Notes: generated from the sequence alone by a model not told the origin. DNA of 61,995 nt from Streptomyces macrolidinus (GCF_023887685.1 NZ_JAMWMR010000033.1:1-61995), one strand, 5' to 3'. Positions 24,534 through 32,709 are shown, numbered from the stretch's first letter. A program made the numbers and translations.

Positions 24534-25368
24534 GGAAGTCGCTGATGAGGGCGGCCCATTCGGCCGGGCGCTCGACGAAGGGGAGATGACCGGTCGCGAT
24601 CTCGGCGTAACGCGCCCCGGGGATGGCGTCGGCGAGTTGCCGGTGGTGCTGCGGGGTGACGAGTTGGTCGAGCGTGGTGGAGATGACGAGGGTCGGCACG
24701 TCGAGCGTGGCGAGGTCGGCCCGGACGTCGACGTGGTCGAGGACCAGGTCGACGTGTTCCGGTGTGCCGGGCGGGACGGTGGCCGCGGCCGTCTTGAGGG
24801 CGGCGTCGAGATCGTCCTGGGCGAGGGCTTCCAGGGCCGGGGTGCTGAAGGCGATCAGGGAAGTGAAGGCGGCCACCTGCCGTGGGTCGTCGGCGTCGAG
24901 CAGGTCGCGCCAGAGCCGGGCGGCGAGCCGCAACCGCGGGTTGGGACGAGCGAAGCCCGCGGTGAGGACGAGGGCGGTGACGCGGTCGGGGTGGCGGGTG
25001 GCGGCTCGGACGGCCACGGGGCTGCCCAGGGAGTACCCGGCGATGGCGAAGGTGTCGAGACCCTCCTCGACGGCGGTGGCGACCAGTTCGTCGGCCAGGG
25101 TGTCCAGGTCGAGCGGTGCCGTGGCGCGTGGAGTGCGGCCGGTGCCGGGGTAGTCCGGGCCGACCACGGTGTGCTGTGCGGCCAGAGTGTCCAGTACGGG
25201 GCCGTAGTTGGCGTCGATGCCGCCACCGGCGCCATGGGCGAGCAACAGTCCTGGACCGCTGCCGCGCACGATGCGGCCGAGGGTGGAGACGGGCAGGGAA
25301 GTGGCGGCCGGAGAAGTGGTGGACGGGGCAAGGGAGTTGATCGGCGAAGTCGCCTTGGTGCTGGTCAT
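24514..25368 (-). CDS. Alpha/beta hydrolase under MerR-type control
   Basis: A hydrolase of about 284 aa. HG is seen in LLLAHGAGGGID, the nucleophile elbow is AGYSLGSP (Ser at about residue 115), the acidic residue is probably in TTLDQLVTP, and the catalytic His is in ATGHLPFVERP. The substrate is unknown. It is transcribed away from a MerR regulator gene across a shared operator, so it is the likely target of that regulator. ATG at 25368 is chosen; another in-frame ATG at 25392 would overlap the operator. The 3' end overlaps the convergent methyltransferase by 20 nt. Confidence 0.85.
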   Translation of the reverse strand: MTSTKATSPINSLAPSTTSPAATSLPVSTLGRIVRGSGPGLLLAHGAGGGIDANYGPVLDTLAAQHTVVGPDYPGTGRTPRATAPLDLDTLADELVATAVEEGLDTFAIAGYSLGSPVAVRAATRHPDRVTALVLTAGFARPNPRLRLAARLWRDLLDADDPRQVAAFTSLIAFSTPALEALAQDDLDAALKTAAATVPPGTPEHVDLVLDHVDVRADLATLDVPTLVISTTLDQLVTPQHHRQLADAIPGARYAEIATGHLPFVERPAEWAALISDFLTESRS

Positions 25369-25384
25369 GTCGTGGAAGCTGCAG

Positions 25385-25407
25385 TCTGACATCGATGTGA
25401 GAGTCAA
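25385..25407. promoter_or_regulatory. Shared MerR-type operator/promoter
   Basis: An 18-bp dyad TCTGACATC-GATGTGAGA (25385-25402, 8 of 9 positions symmetric) is directly preceded on the minus strand by a TTGACT -35 (25407-25402). MerR proteins bind such dyads between -35 and -10 elements with long spacers. The site lies between the hydrolase and merR genes and could control both. Confidence 0.65.
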
Positions 25408-25427
25408 GGGAGTGAGGTGGGGGTCAC

Positions 25428-25805
25428 ATGCGTATGGGCGAGATGGTCCGGCGGACCGGGGTGAACGAGCGGTTGCTGCGCTACTACGAGGAGCAAGGAC
25501 TCCTGGCGCCCGAGAGGCTGCCGAGCGGCTACCGGGTCTACAGCGACGCGGACGTGGAGACGGTCCGGCGTATCCGTACCCTGCTCGCGGCGGGACTGCC
25601 GACCGCGACCATCGCTCAGGTGCTGCCGTGCGTCCGCGACGACGGTTCCGGGCTCGCACCCGTGTGTCCCGACCTGGTGGCGCAACTGCGCGGCGAGCGT
25701 GAGCGCATCAGGCACGCGATCAAGGATCTCCAGGCGTCACAGGGCATGCTCGACACCATCATCGCCGCAGGCCCCGTCGACGGTACGAACCGGCAAGCGG
25801 CGTAG
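25428..25805 (+). CDS. MerR-family transcriptional regulator
   Basis: A 125-aa regulator. The winged HTH is MRMGEMVRRTGVNERLLRYYEEQGLL with the wing GYRVYSD (residues 1-45), followed by a dimerisation helix (LRGERERIRHAIKDLQASQGMLD). Two Cys (in VLPCVRDD and APVCPDL) are about 13 residues apart and could sense a metal, oxidant or electrophile, but the arrangement does not match known metal sensors. It is divergent from the hydrolase gene, the probable target. Confidence 0.9.
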   Translation: MRMGEMVRRTGVNERLLRYYEEQGLLAPERLPSGYRVYSDADVETVRRIRTLLAAGLPTATIAQVLPCVRDDGSGLAPVCPDLVAQLRGERERIRHAIKDLQASQGMLDTIIAAGPVDGTNRQAA

Positions 25806-25830
25806 GGGAGTTGACCTCGACCGCCGGGCA

Positions 25831-26553
25831 TCACGCGCCCTCGGAGCACAGGTGGGCCGTCAAGGCCGTGCGGGCCCACTCCTCCCAGGCGTCGGGGGTC
25901 CAGCCGCGATCGCGGACGAAGATCAGATACAGCTCCGGGCTGAGCAGCCCGTACAACAGGTCGGCGGCGCGGTCGGTGTCGATGCCGGGGCGGGCGTCGG
26001 CCTTGGTGACCAGGGCCTTCGCCGCGGCGTGCTGGACGATGTAGCGGGGGTCGGGGCCCGTGGACCACTGCGCGGCGATCTCCGGGTCGGTGGCCGCGGC
26101 TGCCGCGATCATCGGAATGATCGGGGCGACCCGGCCGAGGATCTCGCCCACACCCCGTACGTGCACCCGCAGTTGACCGGCGGCCGTCGGCTCGGCGCAC
26201 GCGGTGCGGAACCACTCGCGGTCCATGGTGGCGACCGGCTCCGCGTCCCCGGCGATGGAGGTGTCCACCACGTCCTTGAACAGCGCGCGCTTGGTGCCGA
26301 ACGCGAAGTAGACGGTCTGGACGGCCACGCCCGCGCGGTCCGCGACCTCCTGAAGGCTCGTCGCCCCGTACCCCTGCGCGACGAACAACTCCCGCGCCGC
26401 CGCTACGACCTTCTCGCGCGTGCGCCGCGAGCGCTCGGCCCGCTTGTCGGGCCGTCGCCTGCCTGATCGCTCGCCGGACTCCCCGTCGGACCGCTGGTCC
26501 AACCGCTCGGAGTGCTCGCCGGATTGCTCGTCGGATCTCTTGACCGCAGCCAT
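25831..26553 (-). CDS. TetR-family regulator with long charged N-terminal extension
   Basis: A 240-aa repressor. About 43 charged residues (many Arg, Glu, Ser, Asp) precede the HTH, which reads REKVVAAARELFVAQGYGATSLQEVADRAGVAVQTVYFAFGTKRAL. The ligand-binding domain follows. The ATG at 26553 lies 6 nt after a TAGAAT -10 (minus strand 26565-26560), so the mRNA is leaderless and the extension is real if that promoter is used. It is divergent from a methyltransferase gene, with a perfect 7-3-7 operator between them. Confidence 0.9.
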   Translation of the reverse strand: MAAVKRSDEQSGEHSERLDQRSDGESGERSGRRRPDKRAERSRRTREKVVAAARELFVAQGYGATSLQEVADRAGVAVQTVYFAFGTKRALFKDVVDTSIAGDAEPVATMDREWFRTACAEPTAAGQLRVHVRGVGEILGRVAPIIPMIAAAAATDPEIAAQWSTGPDPRYIVQHAAAKALVTKADARPGIDTDRAADLLYGLLSPELYLIFVRDRGWTPDAWEEWARTALTAHLCSEGA

Positions 26554-26559
26554 GCCTGG

Positions 26560-26601
26560 ATTCTATCTCTGGAGTTGGCCACTAGAGTTCGACTCTAGAA
26601 T
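26560..26601. promoter_or_regulatory. Divergent promoters and TetR operator
   Basis: CTAGAGT-TCG-ACTCTAG (26582-26598) is a perfect 7-3-7 palindrome. It overlaps a plus-strand TAGAAT -10 (26596-26601) for the methyltransferase gene and the expected -35 of the tetR gene, whose own -10 TAGAAT is the complement of 26560-26565. A TetR dimer here would repress both genes. Confidence 0.75.
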
Positions 26602-26615
26602 CTTGGAGGGCAACG

Positions 26616-27248
26616 ATGATGAGTGAGACTCGGACAGCCGCGGAACTCGACCAAGAGGCGGCCGTACGCCGTCTGATGGAGGACTACTACCGAGAGGGCA
26701 AGCCGCCCTGGGACACCGATGTCACGCCGCCCGAGCTGGTGGCCCTGGTGGAGGGCCCCGACGCACTGACGCCCGGTCGCGCCCTCGAACTCGGCTGCGG
26801 CACCGGCACCAACGCCGTGTACCTGGCCCGGCACGGCTGGCGGGTGGCGGCCGTCGATCTGGTCGACCGCGCGGTGCGCCAGGCCCGGGAGAAGGCCGAC
26901 GCGGCGGGCGTGGACGTCACGGTGCTCTGCGCCGACGTCACCCGGCTCGACGAAGCGGGCGTCCCCGGCCCGTACGACCTGTTCTTCGACCTGAGTTGCT
27001 ACTGCGGTATCCCGGCGCACCGCCGAGACGGCTACGTCACCGGCCTCACGCACCGCGCCGCCCCCGGCGCACGGCTGCTGATGTTCGGGTACGCACCCGA
27101 AGCGTTCGGCGACCCGATCTCCGGCGTCACCGCGGACGAACTCCGCGCCAGGTTCACCGGGTGGCGACTGATCGATGTGACGCCCGGTACGAACGAGGTT
27201 CCGACCGCTTGGTTCACACTGCGCCGCGACGGCGCCGCGGCGATGTGA
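26616..27248 (+). CDS. Class I SAM-dependent methyltransferase (TPMT-like)
   Basis: A 210-aa methyltransferase. The N-terminal DYYREGKPPWDTDVTPPELV resembles thiopurine-methyltransferase-like enzymes, followed by the SAM site ALELGCGTGTNAVYLARHGW and VAAVDLVDRAV. It probably methylates a small toxic compound, with the adjacent TetR as its sensor; that is inferred from gene order. GGAGG (26605-26609) precedes the ATG, and a second ATG follows immediately in frame. A possible terminator lies about 170 nt downstream. Confidence 0.87.
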   Translation: MMSETRTAAELDQEAAVRRLMEDYYREGKPPWDTDVTPPELVALVEGPDALTPGRALELGCGTGTNAVYLARHGWRVAAVDLVDRAVRQAREKADAAGVDVTVLCADVTRLDEAGVPGPYDLFFDLSCYCGIPAHRRDGYVTGLTHRAAPGARLLMFGYAPEAFGDPISGVTADELRARFTGWRLIDVTPGTNEVPTAWFTLRRDGAAAM

Positions 27249-27415
27249 GAGGGGAGGAAATACGCCCGCGATACGAGGCATACGCCACACCATGGAGCCG
27301 TGGGAAGGACCGTGGGGCTGGTGTGGGGCGCGCTGGTGGCGCAAGATCTGACATCGAAGGAACACACGTGTCCTTCCCAGGGGTGAGCGCCGGGCGCATC
27401 CCCTTCCACGAAGCC

Positions 27416-27451
27416 CCTGGGGCGTCCCGACCGGAACCGGGGCGCCCCAGG
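27416..27451. terminator. Possible hairpin in the 27.25-27.53 kb intergenic region
   Basis: CCTGGGGCG (27416-27424) pairs perfectly with CGCCCCAGG (27443-27451) around an 18-nt loop that contains CCGG repeats. It could end the methyltransferase transcript but is far (about 170 nt) from its stop. Nothing else is recognisable between 27249 and 27490. Confidence 0.4.
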
Positions 27452-27490
27452 TCCCGGCCCCCGTACCCCCGACCGGGACGCGGCCCACAC

Positions 27491-27524
27491 TTCGGCGAAC
27501 GCCGAAACGATCCGCGCCTAGCGT
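27491..27524 (+). promoter_or_regulatory. Palindrome and -10 of the DinB-like gene
   Basis: TTCGGCG-AA-CGCCGAA (27491-27506) is a perfect 7-2-7 dyad covering the expected -35 position. The -10 TAGCGT (27519-27524) is 6 nt before the ATG. The dyad could be an operator. Confidence 0.5.
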
Positions 27525-27530
27525 GCCCGT

Positions 27531-28025
27531 ATGACCGAAACGCAGTACGCAACCGGAACCCCGCACCGCAGCACGACCGAGCAGGAAGCCCTCGCCGCGG
27601 GCGTCGTCGCCATGGTGGAGCACGTCCTCGCTCTCGCGGCCACCTGGACCGCATGGGACGGCCACCCCCGCCACACCGACGACCGCGTCTACACCCCGCA
27701 CAAGGCGATCCGCCGAGTCGCCGACCACATGGTGGACCATTTCGCCGAATTCGAGGCCAGGCTGGCGGGCGAGGAGCCGCTGCCCGACCACTGGCACGCG
27801 TCGGCCTGCACCACACCGGCCGACCTCGCGCGCTTCACACAGGAGGACCTGGACGAGGCACGCAGCAGGCTGACCCGGCTGGCACTGATCTGGTCCGTCC
27901 GGCTCCGCTCGCTCTCCGACTGGCAACTCGACCACTCACCGGGCGAGGGCTGGACCTTCCGCCAACTGGCCCAGCATGTACAGGAGTCGGCGTACTACGC
28001 GGACGCGATCGGCGACCTGTCATGA
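27531..28025 (+). CDS. DinB-like protein
   Basis: A 164-aa protein of the DinB-like four-helix type. His residues suited to a metal site occur in VADHMVDHFAEFE and near the C terminus in QLAQHVQES. No catalytic function can be assigned. It starts leaderless (TAGCGT 6 nt before the ATG) under a palindrome. Its stop overlaps the next start (ATGA), so it is translated together with a PEP-mutase-like enzyme. Confidence 0.75.
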   Translation: MTETQYATGTPHRSTTEQEALAAGVVAMVEHVLALAATWTAWDGHPRHTDDRVYTPHKAIRRVADHMVDHFAEFEARLAGEEPLPDHWHASACTTPADLARFTQEDLDEARSRLTRLALIWSVRLRSLSDWQLDHSPGEGWTFRQLAQHVQESAYYADAIGDLS

Positions 28026-28828
28026 CCGCCTTCGCCGACCTTCACCAGGCAGGCGCGCCCCTGTTGCTGCCGAACGCCTGGGACCAGGCCTCCGCGTTGT
28101 CCCTCGCCGCCCGTGGCTTCCCGGCCATCGGCACCACCAGCCTCGGTGTCGCGGCCTCCGCCGGACTGCCCGACGGCGCCGCCGCCACCCGCGACCTCAC
28201 TCTCCGCCTCGCAGAAGCCCTCGGCACACGGCCCTTCCTGCTCTCCGTCGACGCGGAGGCCGGGTTCAGCGACGACCCGGACGAAGTGGCGGAGTTCGCC
28301 CGGCGGTTGTGGGCGGCGGGGGCCTGTGGCATCAACCTGGAGGACGGGCTCGGGTCCTCCGACGTGCTCGCCGCGAAGATCGCCGCAGTCAAGTCCGTGG
28401 TGCCCGGCCTGTTCGTCAACGCGCGCACGGACACCCACTGGCTGGGAGACGGCGACATGGCGGACACGCTGCGCCGACTCGACCGCTACCAACAGGCAGG
28501 CGCAGACGGCGTGTTCGTACCCGGTCTGACCGAAGCCGAGGAGATCGCCACCCTGGTGAAGCGGCTAGACGCGCCCCTCAACATCCTCTGCTCCCCGGCC
28601 GCTCCCACCGTCCCGCACCTCGCCGACCTCGGCGTCCGCCGGATCAGCGTCGGCTCGCTGCTGTACCGGCGGGCACTGGGCGCGGCCGTGGACGCGATGG
28701 CCGCCATCGCGGACGGGCGCACTCCGCAGGGCACCGTTCCCTCGTACGCGGACGTCCAGGCGCTCAGCATGCACGTGACCGGGCGCGCCGGCGGAGTGCC
28801 GACGCGCCCGGCGGGTTACCAGCAGTAG
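28022..28828 (+). CDS. Isocitrate lyase/PEP mutase-superfamily protein
   Basis: A 268-aa TIM-barrel protein. It keeps the superfamily pattern: LLLPNAWDQASALSLAARGFPAIGTTS at the N terminus, the Mg-binding acidic pair in LSVDAEAGFSDDP, INLEDG and FVNARTDTHWL. It lacks the Cys of the isocitrate lyase KKCGH motif, so C-C or P-C lyase/hydrolase chemistry on a small oxoacid is more likely; the substrate is unknown. It overlaps the DinB-like gene by 4 nt, forming a two-gene operon. It is convergent with the LPMO gene. Confidence 0.85.
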   Translation: MTAFADLHQAGAPLLLPNAWDQASALSLAARGFPAIGTTSLGVAASAGLPDGAAATRDLTLRLAEALGTRPFLLSVDAEAGFSDDPDEVAEFARRLWAAGACGINLEDGLGSSDVLAAKIAAVKSVVPGLFVNARTDTHWLGDGDMADTLRRLDRYQQAGADGVFVPGLTEAEEIATLVKRLDAPLNILCSPAAPTVPHLADLGVRRISVGSLLYRRALGAAVDAMAAIADGRTPQGTVPSYADVQALSMHVTGRAGGVPTRPAGYQQ

Positions 28829-28850
28829 GCCGGTACGGCCGGTGGTGACG

Positions 28851-29933
28851 TCAGGTGGCGTCGCAGCCGATCGAGCCGATCGGATAGTCGTTGCCCGTGG
28901 AGGTGGCGGTGAACCCGAAGGTGACACTGCCGTCGGCCGGCACGCCCCCGTTGTACGCGGTGTTCTTGACCTTGACCGTGTCACCGCTCGTGGACAGGGA
29001 ACCGTTCCAGATGTTGTCGATCTGCGTCCCGGTACCGGGCTTCCAGCTCACGGTCCAGCCGTTCAGCGGTGCCGTGCCGTGGTTCATCACCTGCACGGAG
29101 CCCTGGAAGCCGCCGCTCCAGGAGCTGTCCACGGTGTACGCGGCCATGCAGGTGCCGGTGGACGGGTCGGTCGGAGTGGGGGTGGGCGTGGGGGTCGGGG
29201 TGGGCGTCGAGGAGTCGGAGCCCCGGATGCCCGTCACCTCGCCGTGGCCGCCGTCGAACGCGATGTCCGAGCAGGAGAAGAAGTTCTCCTGGCTGTCGGA
29301 GCGCACCCACTGGATGAAGACCAGCGCGTTGCCCGAACGGCCCGAGGGAAGGTTCAGGTTCCAGTAGTAGTGGCCGCCGTCGGTGCCCGGCGAGCCCGAC
29401 TGGGACGGGTTGGTGACCGTCTGGATCAAGTCCAGGTCGGCCCAGCGCAGTTGCGAGGTGGGTGACCAGCCCTGCTTGGTCACATAGACACGGAAGTCAC
29501 CCGGGTGAGCGGCCCAGTTGCTGTACTGGACCTGCATCGAGGCACCGGAGGTCAGGTGCGTCCGGGGCCAGTCGCTGCGCGCGGCGTTGTAGGCGGAGAA
29601 GTCGTACGGCGACTTGTTGCCCGCGCTGCACAGGGTGCCGTCCGGCACGTAACCCGAGCCCCGGCCACCCGCGTTGGAGTCGAGCACGGCGAACCAGTTG
29701 TACAGAGGCGTGGTGCCGCTCTGGGCCACCGCGGCCTTGCAGGCGGGGTTCGTGGGGTCGAGGCCGCCGCTCGGGGTGCGGGCGTCCTGGTAACACAGGT
29801 AGGTACGCGAACCGGGCATCATCGCCACGCCGTGCGCTTCGGCGCGTCCCTGACCGAGGAACGTCAGGCCCAGTGCCGCGAGGAGGGTGGCGAACGCCGC
29901 CGCCACCGACAGAAGTCTGTTGCGTCGAGCCAC
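28851..29933 (-). CDS. celS2: Cellulose-active AA10 lytic polysaccharide monooxygenase with CBM2
   Basis: A 360-aa secreted LPMO. The signal peptide ends AEA, exposing His34 as the N-terminal copper ligand of the histidine brace (HGVAMMPGSRTYLC). The second brace His is in NWAAHPGDFRVYV. A (PT)n linker (about residues 240-256) joins it to a family 2 cellulose-binding module whose Cys pair lies near its two ends (CMAAY and IGCDAT). The sequence closely follows S. coelicolor CelS2/ScLPMO10C as I recall it. GTG at 29933 has AGGA 5 nt upstream. It lies 46 nt after the GH12 gene, probably in one CebR-controlled transcript. Confidence 0.93.
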   Translation of the reverse strand: MARRNRLLSVAAAFATLLAALGLTFLGQGRAEAHGVAMMPGSRTYLCYQDARTPSGGLDPTNPACKAAVAQSGTTPLYNWFAVLDSNAGGRGSGYVPDGTLCSAGNKSPYDFSAYNAARSDWPRTHLTSGASMQVQYSNWAAHPGDFRVYVTKQGWSPTSQLRWADLDLIQTVTNPSQSGSPGTDGGHYYWNLNLPSGRSGNALVFIQWVRSDSQENFFSCSDIAFDGGHGEVTGIRGSDSSTPTPTPTPTPTPTDPSTGTCMAAYTVDSSWSGGFQGSVQVMNHGTAPLNGWTVSWKPGTGTQIDNIWNGSLSTSGDTVKVKNTAYNGGVPADGSVTFGFTATSTGNDYPIGSIGCDAT

Positions 29934-29979
29934 GATCGTCCTGCCTTCCTTATGGGGGTTGGATGGTCCGTATGAGGTC

Positions 29980-31107
29980 TCAAGCCTTGGTGCAGGCGGT
30001 GCCGTTGAGGGTGAAGTCGCTCGGTGCGGCGAAGGTGCCGCTGTAACTGCCCTGGAAGCCGAACGACTGGCTGCCGCCCGCCGCTATCTGCGCGTTGTGC
30101 GACTGAGCGGTCGCGGTGACGGCACCGGAGGCCGGGGACACCGTGGCGTTCCAGGAGTTGGTGACGCGCTGCCCGGAGGGCAGGGTGAAGGCGAGCTTCC
30201 AGTTGTCCACGGGGGTCGAACCGGTGTTGCGGATGGTGACGTCGGCGGTGAACCCGTCCGTCCAGACGCTCGTCCCGTACGTCACCTGGCAGGAGCTCTG
30301 GCCGGGGGGAGTGGTGCCGCCGCCGCTACCGGTGTTGACCGTCGAGGAGAACGACGTCACGGCGAGCCCCGCACCGTTCTGCCACGGCTCGAAGCCTGCC
30401 TGAACACTCGTCAGATACCAGTCGGCGGATGCCATTTGGCGCGAGATCGCCTGCTGGACGAAGTCCATCACGTCGAAGTTCCAGCTGGTGATCGCCGACG
30501 GGGCGACGAAGGACAGCACGTTGTTGGAGCCGTTGTTGCCGGACCACACCTGCCAGGTACGGCCGCCGACCGTGGCCGTACCGCTCTGCGAGCCCACCGG
30601 CTGGATCGAGCCGACCTTGTTGAACCAGACCATGATCTCGGTCTGGTTCACGCCGTCCTTGCGTGCCGTCGGGTCCAGCCAGATGTCGTAGGCGGCGTCG
30701 TAGACCGCGTCGTTGACGTAGCTGTACGAGATGCTGGTGGGGGCGCTGGAGATGGTGTTGAGCCGCGCCGGAAGCGCGGTACCCGGCGAACAGTTGGTGT
30801 AGTGGCAGCCGTTGTAGACGGACGGGTACGACTTCGGGGCGCCGTTCGTCGGCACCGATCCGTCGGCCTGACTGATCCGGAAGCCGGAGTCCGTCACGGT
30901 GATGCACTGGGTGGCGTCCGTACCCCAGCGGTTGTTCTGGACGACATAGCGGCCCTGGATCGTGGTCGATCCGAAGGTGTCGCAGATCTGGGTGTCGGCG
31001 TGGGCCGCCGGAGCGGTCGACAGAACGGCGGCGACCAGGGCGAACACGGTGAGGAGCGCGCCCAGTAAGCCGCGCGTCGTATCGAGCCGGTGGGGCAGCA
31101 ATCGCAT
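29980..31107 (-). CDS. celB: Secreted GH12 endoglucanase with CBM2
   Basis: A 375-aa endo-beta-1,4-glucanase. The signal peptide ends near AHA (residue 37). The GH12 domain (about 38-262) contains the nucleophile in NQTEIMVWF and the acid/base in AGFEPWQNG. A Gly/Thr/Pro linker leads to a family 2 carbohydrate-binding module (about 274-375). It cuts cellulose internally, and the LPMO encoded downstream oxidises crystalline chains, so the two act together. Codon 14 (31066-31068) is TTA, making translation potentially dependent on the bldA tRNA. Expression is driven by the promoter at 31193-31221 and repressed at the CebR box. Confidence 0.94.
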   Translation of the reverse strand: MRLLPHRLDTTRGLLGALLTVFALVAAVLSTAPAAHADTQICDTFGSTTIQGRYVVQNNRWGTDATQCITVTDSGFRISQADGSVPTNGAPKSYPSVYNGCHYTNCSPGTALPARLNTISSAPTSISYSYVNDAVYDAAYDIWLDPTARKDGVNQTEIMVWFNKVGSIQPVGSQSGTATVGGRTWQVWSGNNGSNNVLSFVAPSAITSWNFDVMDFVQQAISRQMASADWYLTSVQAGFEPWQNGAGLAVTSFSSTVNTGSGGGTTPPGQSSCQVTYGTSVWTDGFTADVTIRNTGSTPVDNWKLAFTLPSGQRVTNSWNATVSPASGAVTATAQSHNAQIAAGGSQSFGFQGSYSGTFAAPSDFTLNGTACTKA

Positions 31108-31164
31108 GGGAGGCCTCTTCGGGGGACGAGGTCGGAGGGAGGAGTGCTCCCCGCTTGCGCATCT

Positions 31165-31180
31165 ATGGGAGCGCTCCCAT
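31165..31180. promoter_or_regulatory. CebR box (cellobiose-responsive operator)
   Basis: ATGGGAGCGCTCCCAT is a perfect 16-bp palindrome containing TGGGAGCGCTCCCA, the established CebR-binding site of streptomycetes. It lies just downstream of the predicted transcription start and about 58 nt before the GH12 start codon, a road-block position. Confidence 0.93.
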
Positions 31181-31192
31181 CATTGGAAGGGA

Positions 31193-31221
31193 ACTATAGG
31201 AGTAGGTCATGTTCATGACAA
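31193..31221 (-). promoter_or_regulatory. Promoter of the cellulase genes
   Basis: TTGTCA (31221-31216) and TATAGT (31198-31193) are separated by 17 nt on the minus strand, close to the ideal for a vegetative promoter. A second dyad, GTCATG-TT-CATGAC (31206-31219), overlaps the -35 and could bind a further regulator. Confidence 0.8.
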
Positions 31222-31302
31222 CACCTCGCGCACGTCCGAACCTCCTTGGGTGCGCGGGGTGTTGAGCGGGGTGGTGGAGGTGGTGGGGACGCAGGGGTGG
31301 GG

Positions 31303-32094
31303 CTACCGGTCTCCGCGCCCCCGAAGTGCCTCCATGAGCCGTACCCCGAACTCCCGTGGATACTCAAGCGCCCCGACGTGCCCGCCCGGGAACTCGGTGA
31401 AGCGGCTGCCGGTCAGCTCGGCCGTGACGGAGGCGGTGCGGTGGAGGAGTCCGCCGCGCGAGTCGACGCCCGCGGCGAGGGTGAGCGGGGCGGCCTTGAG
31501 GGCCGAGAGATCCGGCTTGTGCGAGCTGAAGGGGCGGAGGACACGGCTGAGGAAGACAGCCATGGGTGTGGCCAACTCCTCTTGCTCGGACGGAGGTTGA
31601 CCCTCGACGGGTGCCGACGGTTCCTTCTCCTCCAGCCCGGCGGCCATCCGCGCCCCGGCCGCCTGAAGGCCCGCCCTGCGATACGTGTCGCACACGTCGG
31701 CGAACATCGCGTGCTGCCGCGCCGCGTCCGGCAGTACCTCCACGACCGGCGGCTCGTGCGCGACCACGTGCCGCAGTCGCTCGGGGTGGCGGGCGAGCAG
31801 GTCCAGCGCCGCGATCCCACCCGAACTGGCCCCGAAGACGTACGCCGACTCGCCGTCCGGCAGCACCTCTTGGAGCACGCGCCACGCACCCTCGCTCCAC
31901 ATCTCGACTCGCTGCTCCTCGACGGGCAGACCGAGACGTCCATGGGCGAGCCCGAGCGGGTCGTAGGTGACGACGGTGAAGTGAGTGGTGAGAGGATCCG
32001 TCATCGCGTCGAGGCCACCGGGGTGGCCCGCACCGCCGGGGAGGACCAGCAGGACCGGGCCGTCGCCGCGTACGTCGTAGTGGAGGTGGGTCAT
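31303..32094 (-). CDS. Alpha/beta hydrolase coupled to a TetR regulator
   Basis: A 263-aa hydrolase. The oxyanion region is LLVLPGGAGHPGG, the nucleophile elbow is VFGASSGGIAAL (Ser at about residue 95), and the catalytic His is probably in FPGGHVGALEYP. The substrate is unknown. Its ATG (32094) overlaps the stop of the upstream tetR gene (ATGA), so both are one autoregulated unit controlled by the operator at 32710-32730. Confidence 0.87.
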   Translation of the reverse strand: MTHLHYDVRGDGPVLLVLPGGAGHPGGLDAMTDPLTTHFTVVTYDPLGLAHGRLGLPVEEQRVEMWSEGAWRVLQEVLPDGESAYVFGASSGGIAALDLLARHPERLRHVVAHEPPVVEVLPDAARQHAMFADVCDTYRRAGLQAAGARMAAGLEEKEPSAPVEGQPPSEQEELATPMAVFLSRVLRPFSSHKPDLSALKAAPLTLAAGVDSRGGLLHRTASVTAELTGSRFTEFPGGHVGALEYPREFGVRLMEALRGRGDR

Positions 32095-32699
32095 GACGGG
32101 CTCTTCTCCTTGCGCTGAGCTTCGCGCCGCTCTTCGCGGGGCCAGTGTTCCAGTGCCGTGTGCAGGGCGTCGACGGCCTTGTCCCACGAGGCCCGTACAT
32201 CGCGTGACGCGTTGAAGCCCCCGGCGGCTTCGAGGGCGCAGTAGCCGTGGAAGGTGCTGCGCAACAGGCGTACGGCGTCGGTGAGATCGGGCTCTTCGAG
32301 GCCGTAGGCGCGCAGCATGCCGTAGGTGATCTCGGCGGTGCGGCGCATCGCGCGGGAGTCGGCCGCGAGGGGCTGGTCGAGCCGGATCTGGGTGGCCGCG
32401 TACCGTCCCGGGTGCTTCAGCGCGTACGTACGGTAGGCGCCGGCGAAGGCGGCCAGCGCGTCCCTGCCCGCGCATCCGGCGACGGCCGCCGCGATGTGGT
32501 CGATCATCTCCTCGCCCGCCAGCAGGGCGAGTCGGGTGCGCAGGTCCTGCACGTTCTTGATGTGCGAGTACAGGCTGGCGTCCTTCACGCCGAAGTGGCG
32601 GGCGAGGGCGGAGACGGTGACGTTCTCGAAACCGACCTCGTCGGCGAGGTCGGCCGCTGCCGCGACGACCCGCTCGACGGTGAGCCCGGCACGGGCCAT
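32091..32699 (-). CDS. TetR-family regulator
   Basis: A 202-aa repressor. The HTH is LTVERVVAAAADLADEVGFENVTVSALARHFGVKDASLYSHIKN (residues 6-49). The C-terminal domain (HPGRYAATQIRLDQP and LLRSTFHGYCALEAAGGF) matches the TetR_C_33/WHG type. ATG at 32699 has AAGGAG 6 nt upstream. An 8-5-8 palindrome just upstream of that Shine-Dalgarno suggests autorepression together with the coupled hydrolase gene. Confidence 0.92.
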   Translation of the reverse strand: MARAGLTVERVVAAAADLADEVGFENVTVSALARHFGVKDASLYSHIKNVQDLRTRLALLAGEEMIDHIAAAVAGCAGRDALAAFAGAYRTYALKHPGRYAATQIRLDQPLAADSRAMRRTAEITYGMLRAYGLEEPDLTDAVRLLRSTFHGYCALEAAGGFNASRDVRASWDKAVDALHTALEHWPREERREAQRKEKSPS

Positions 32700-32709
32700 G
32701 CGCGTCTCC

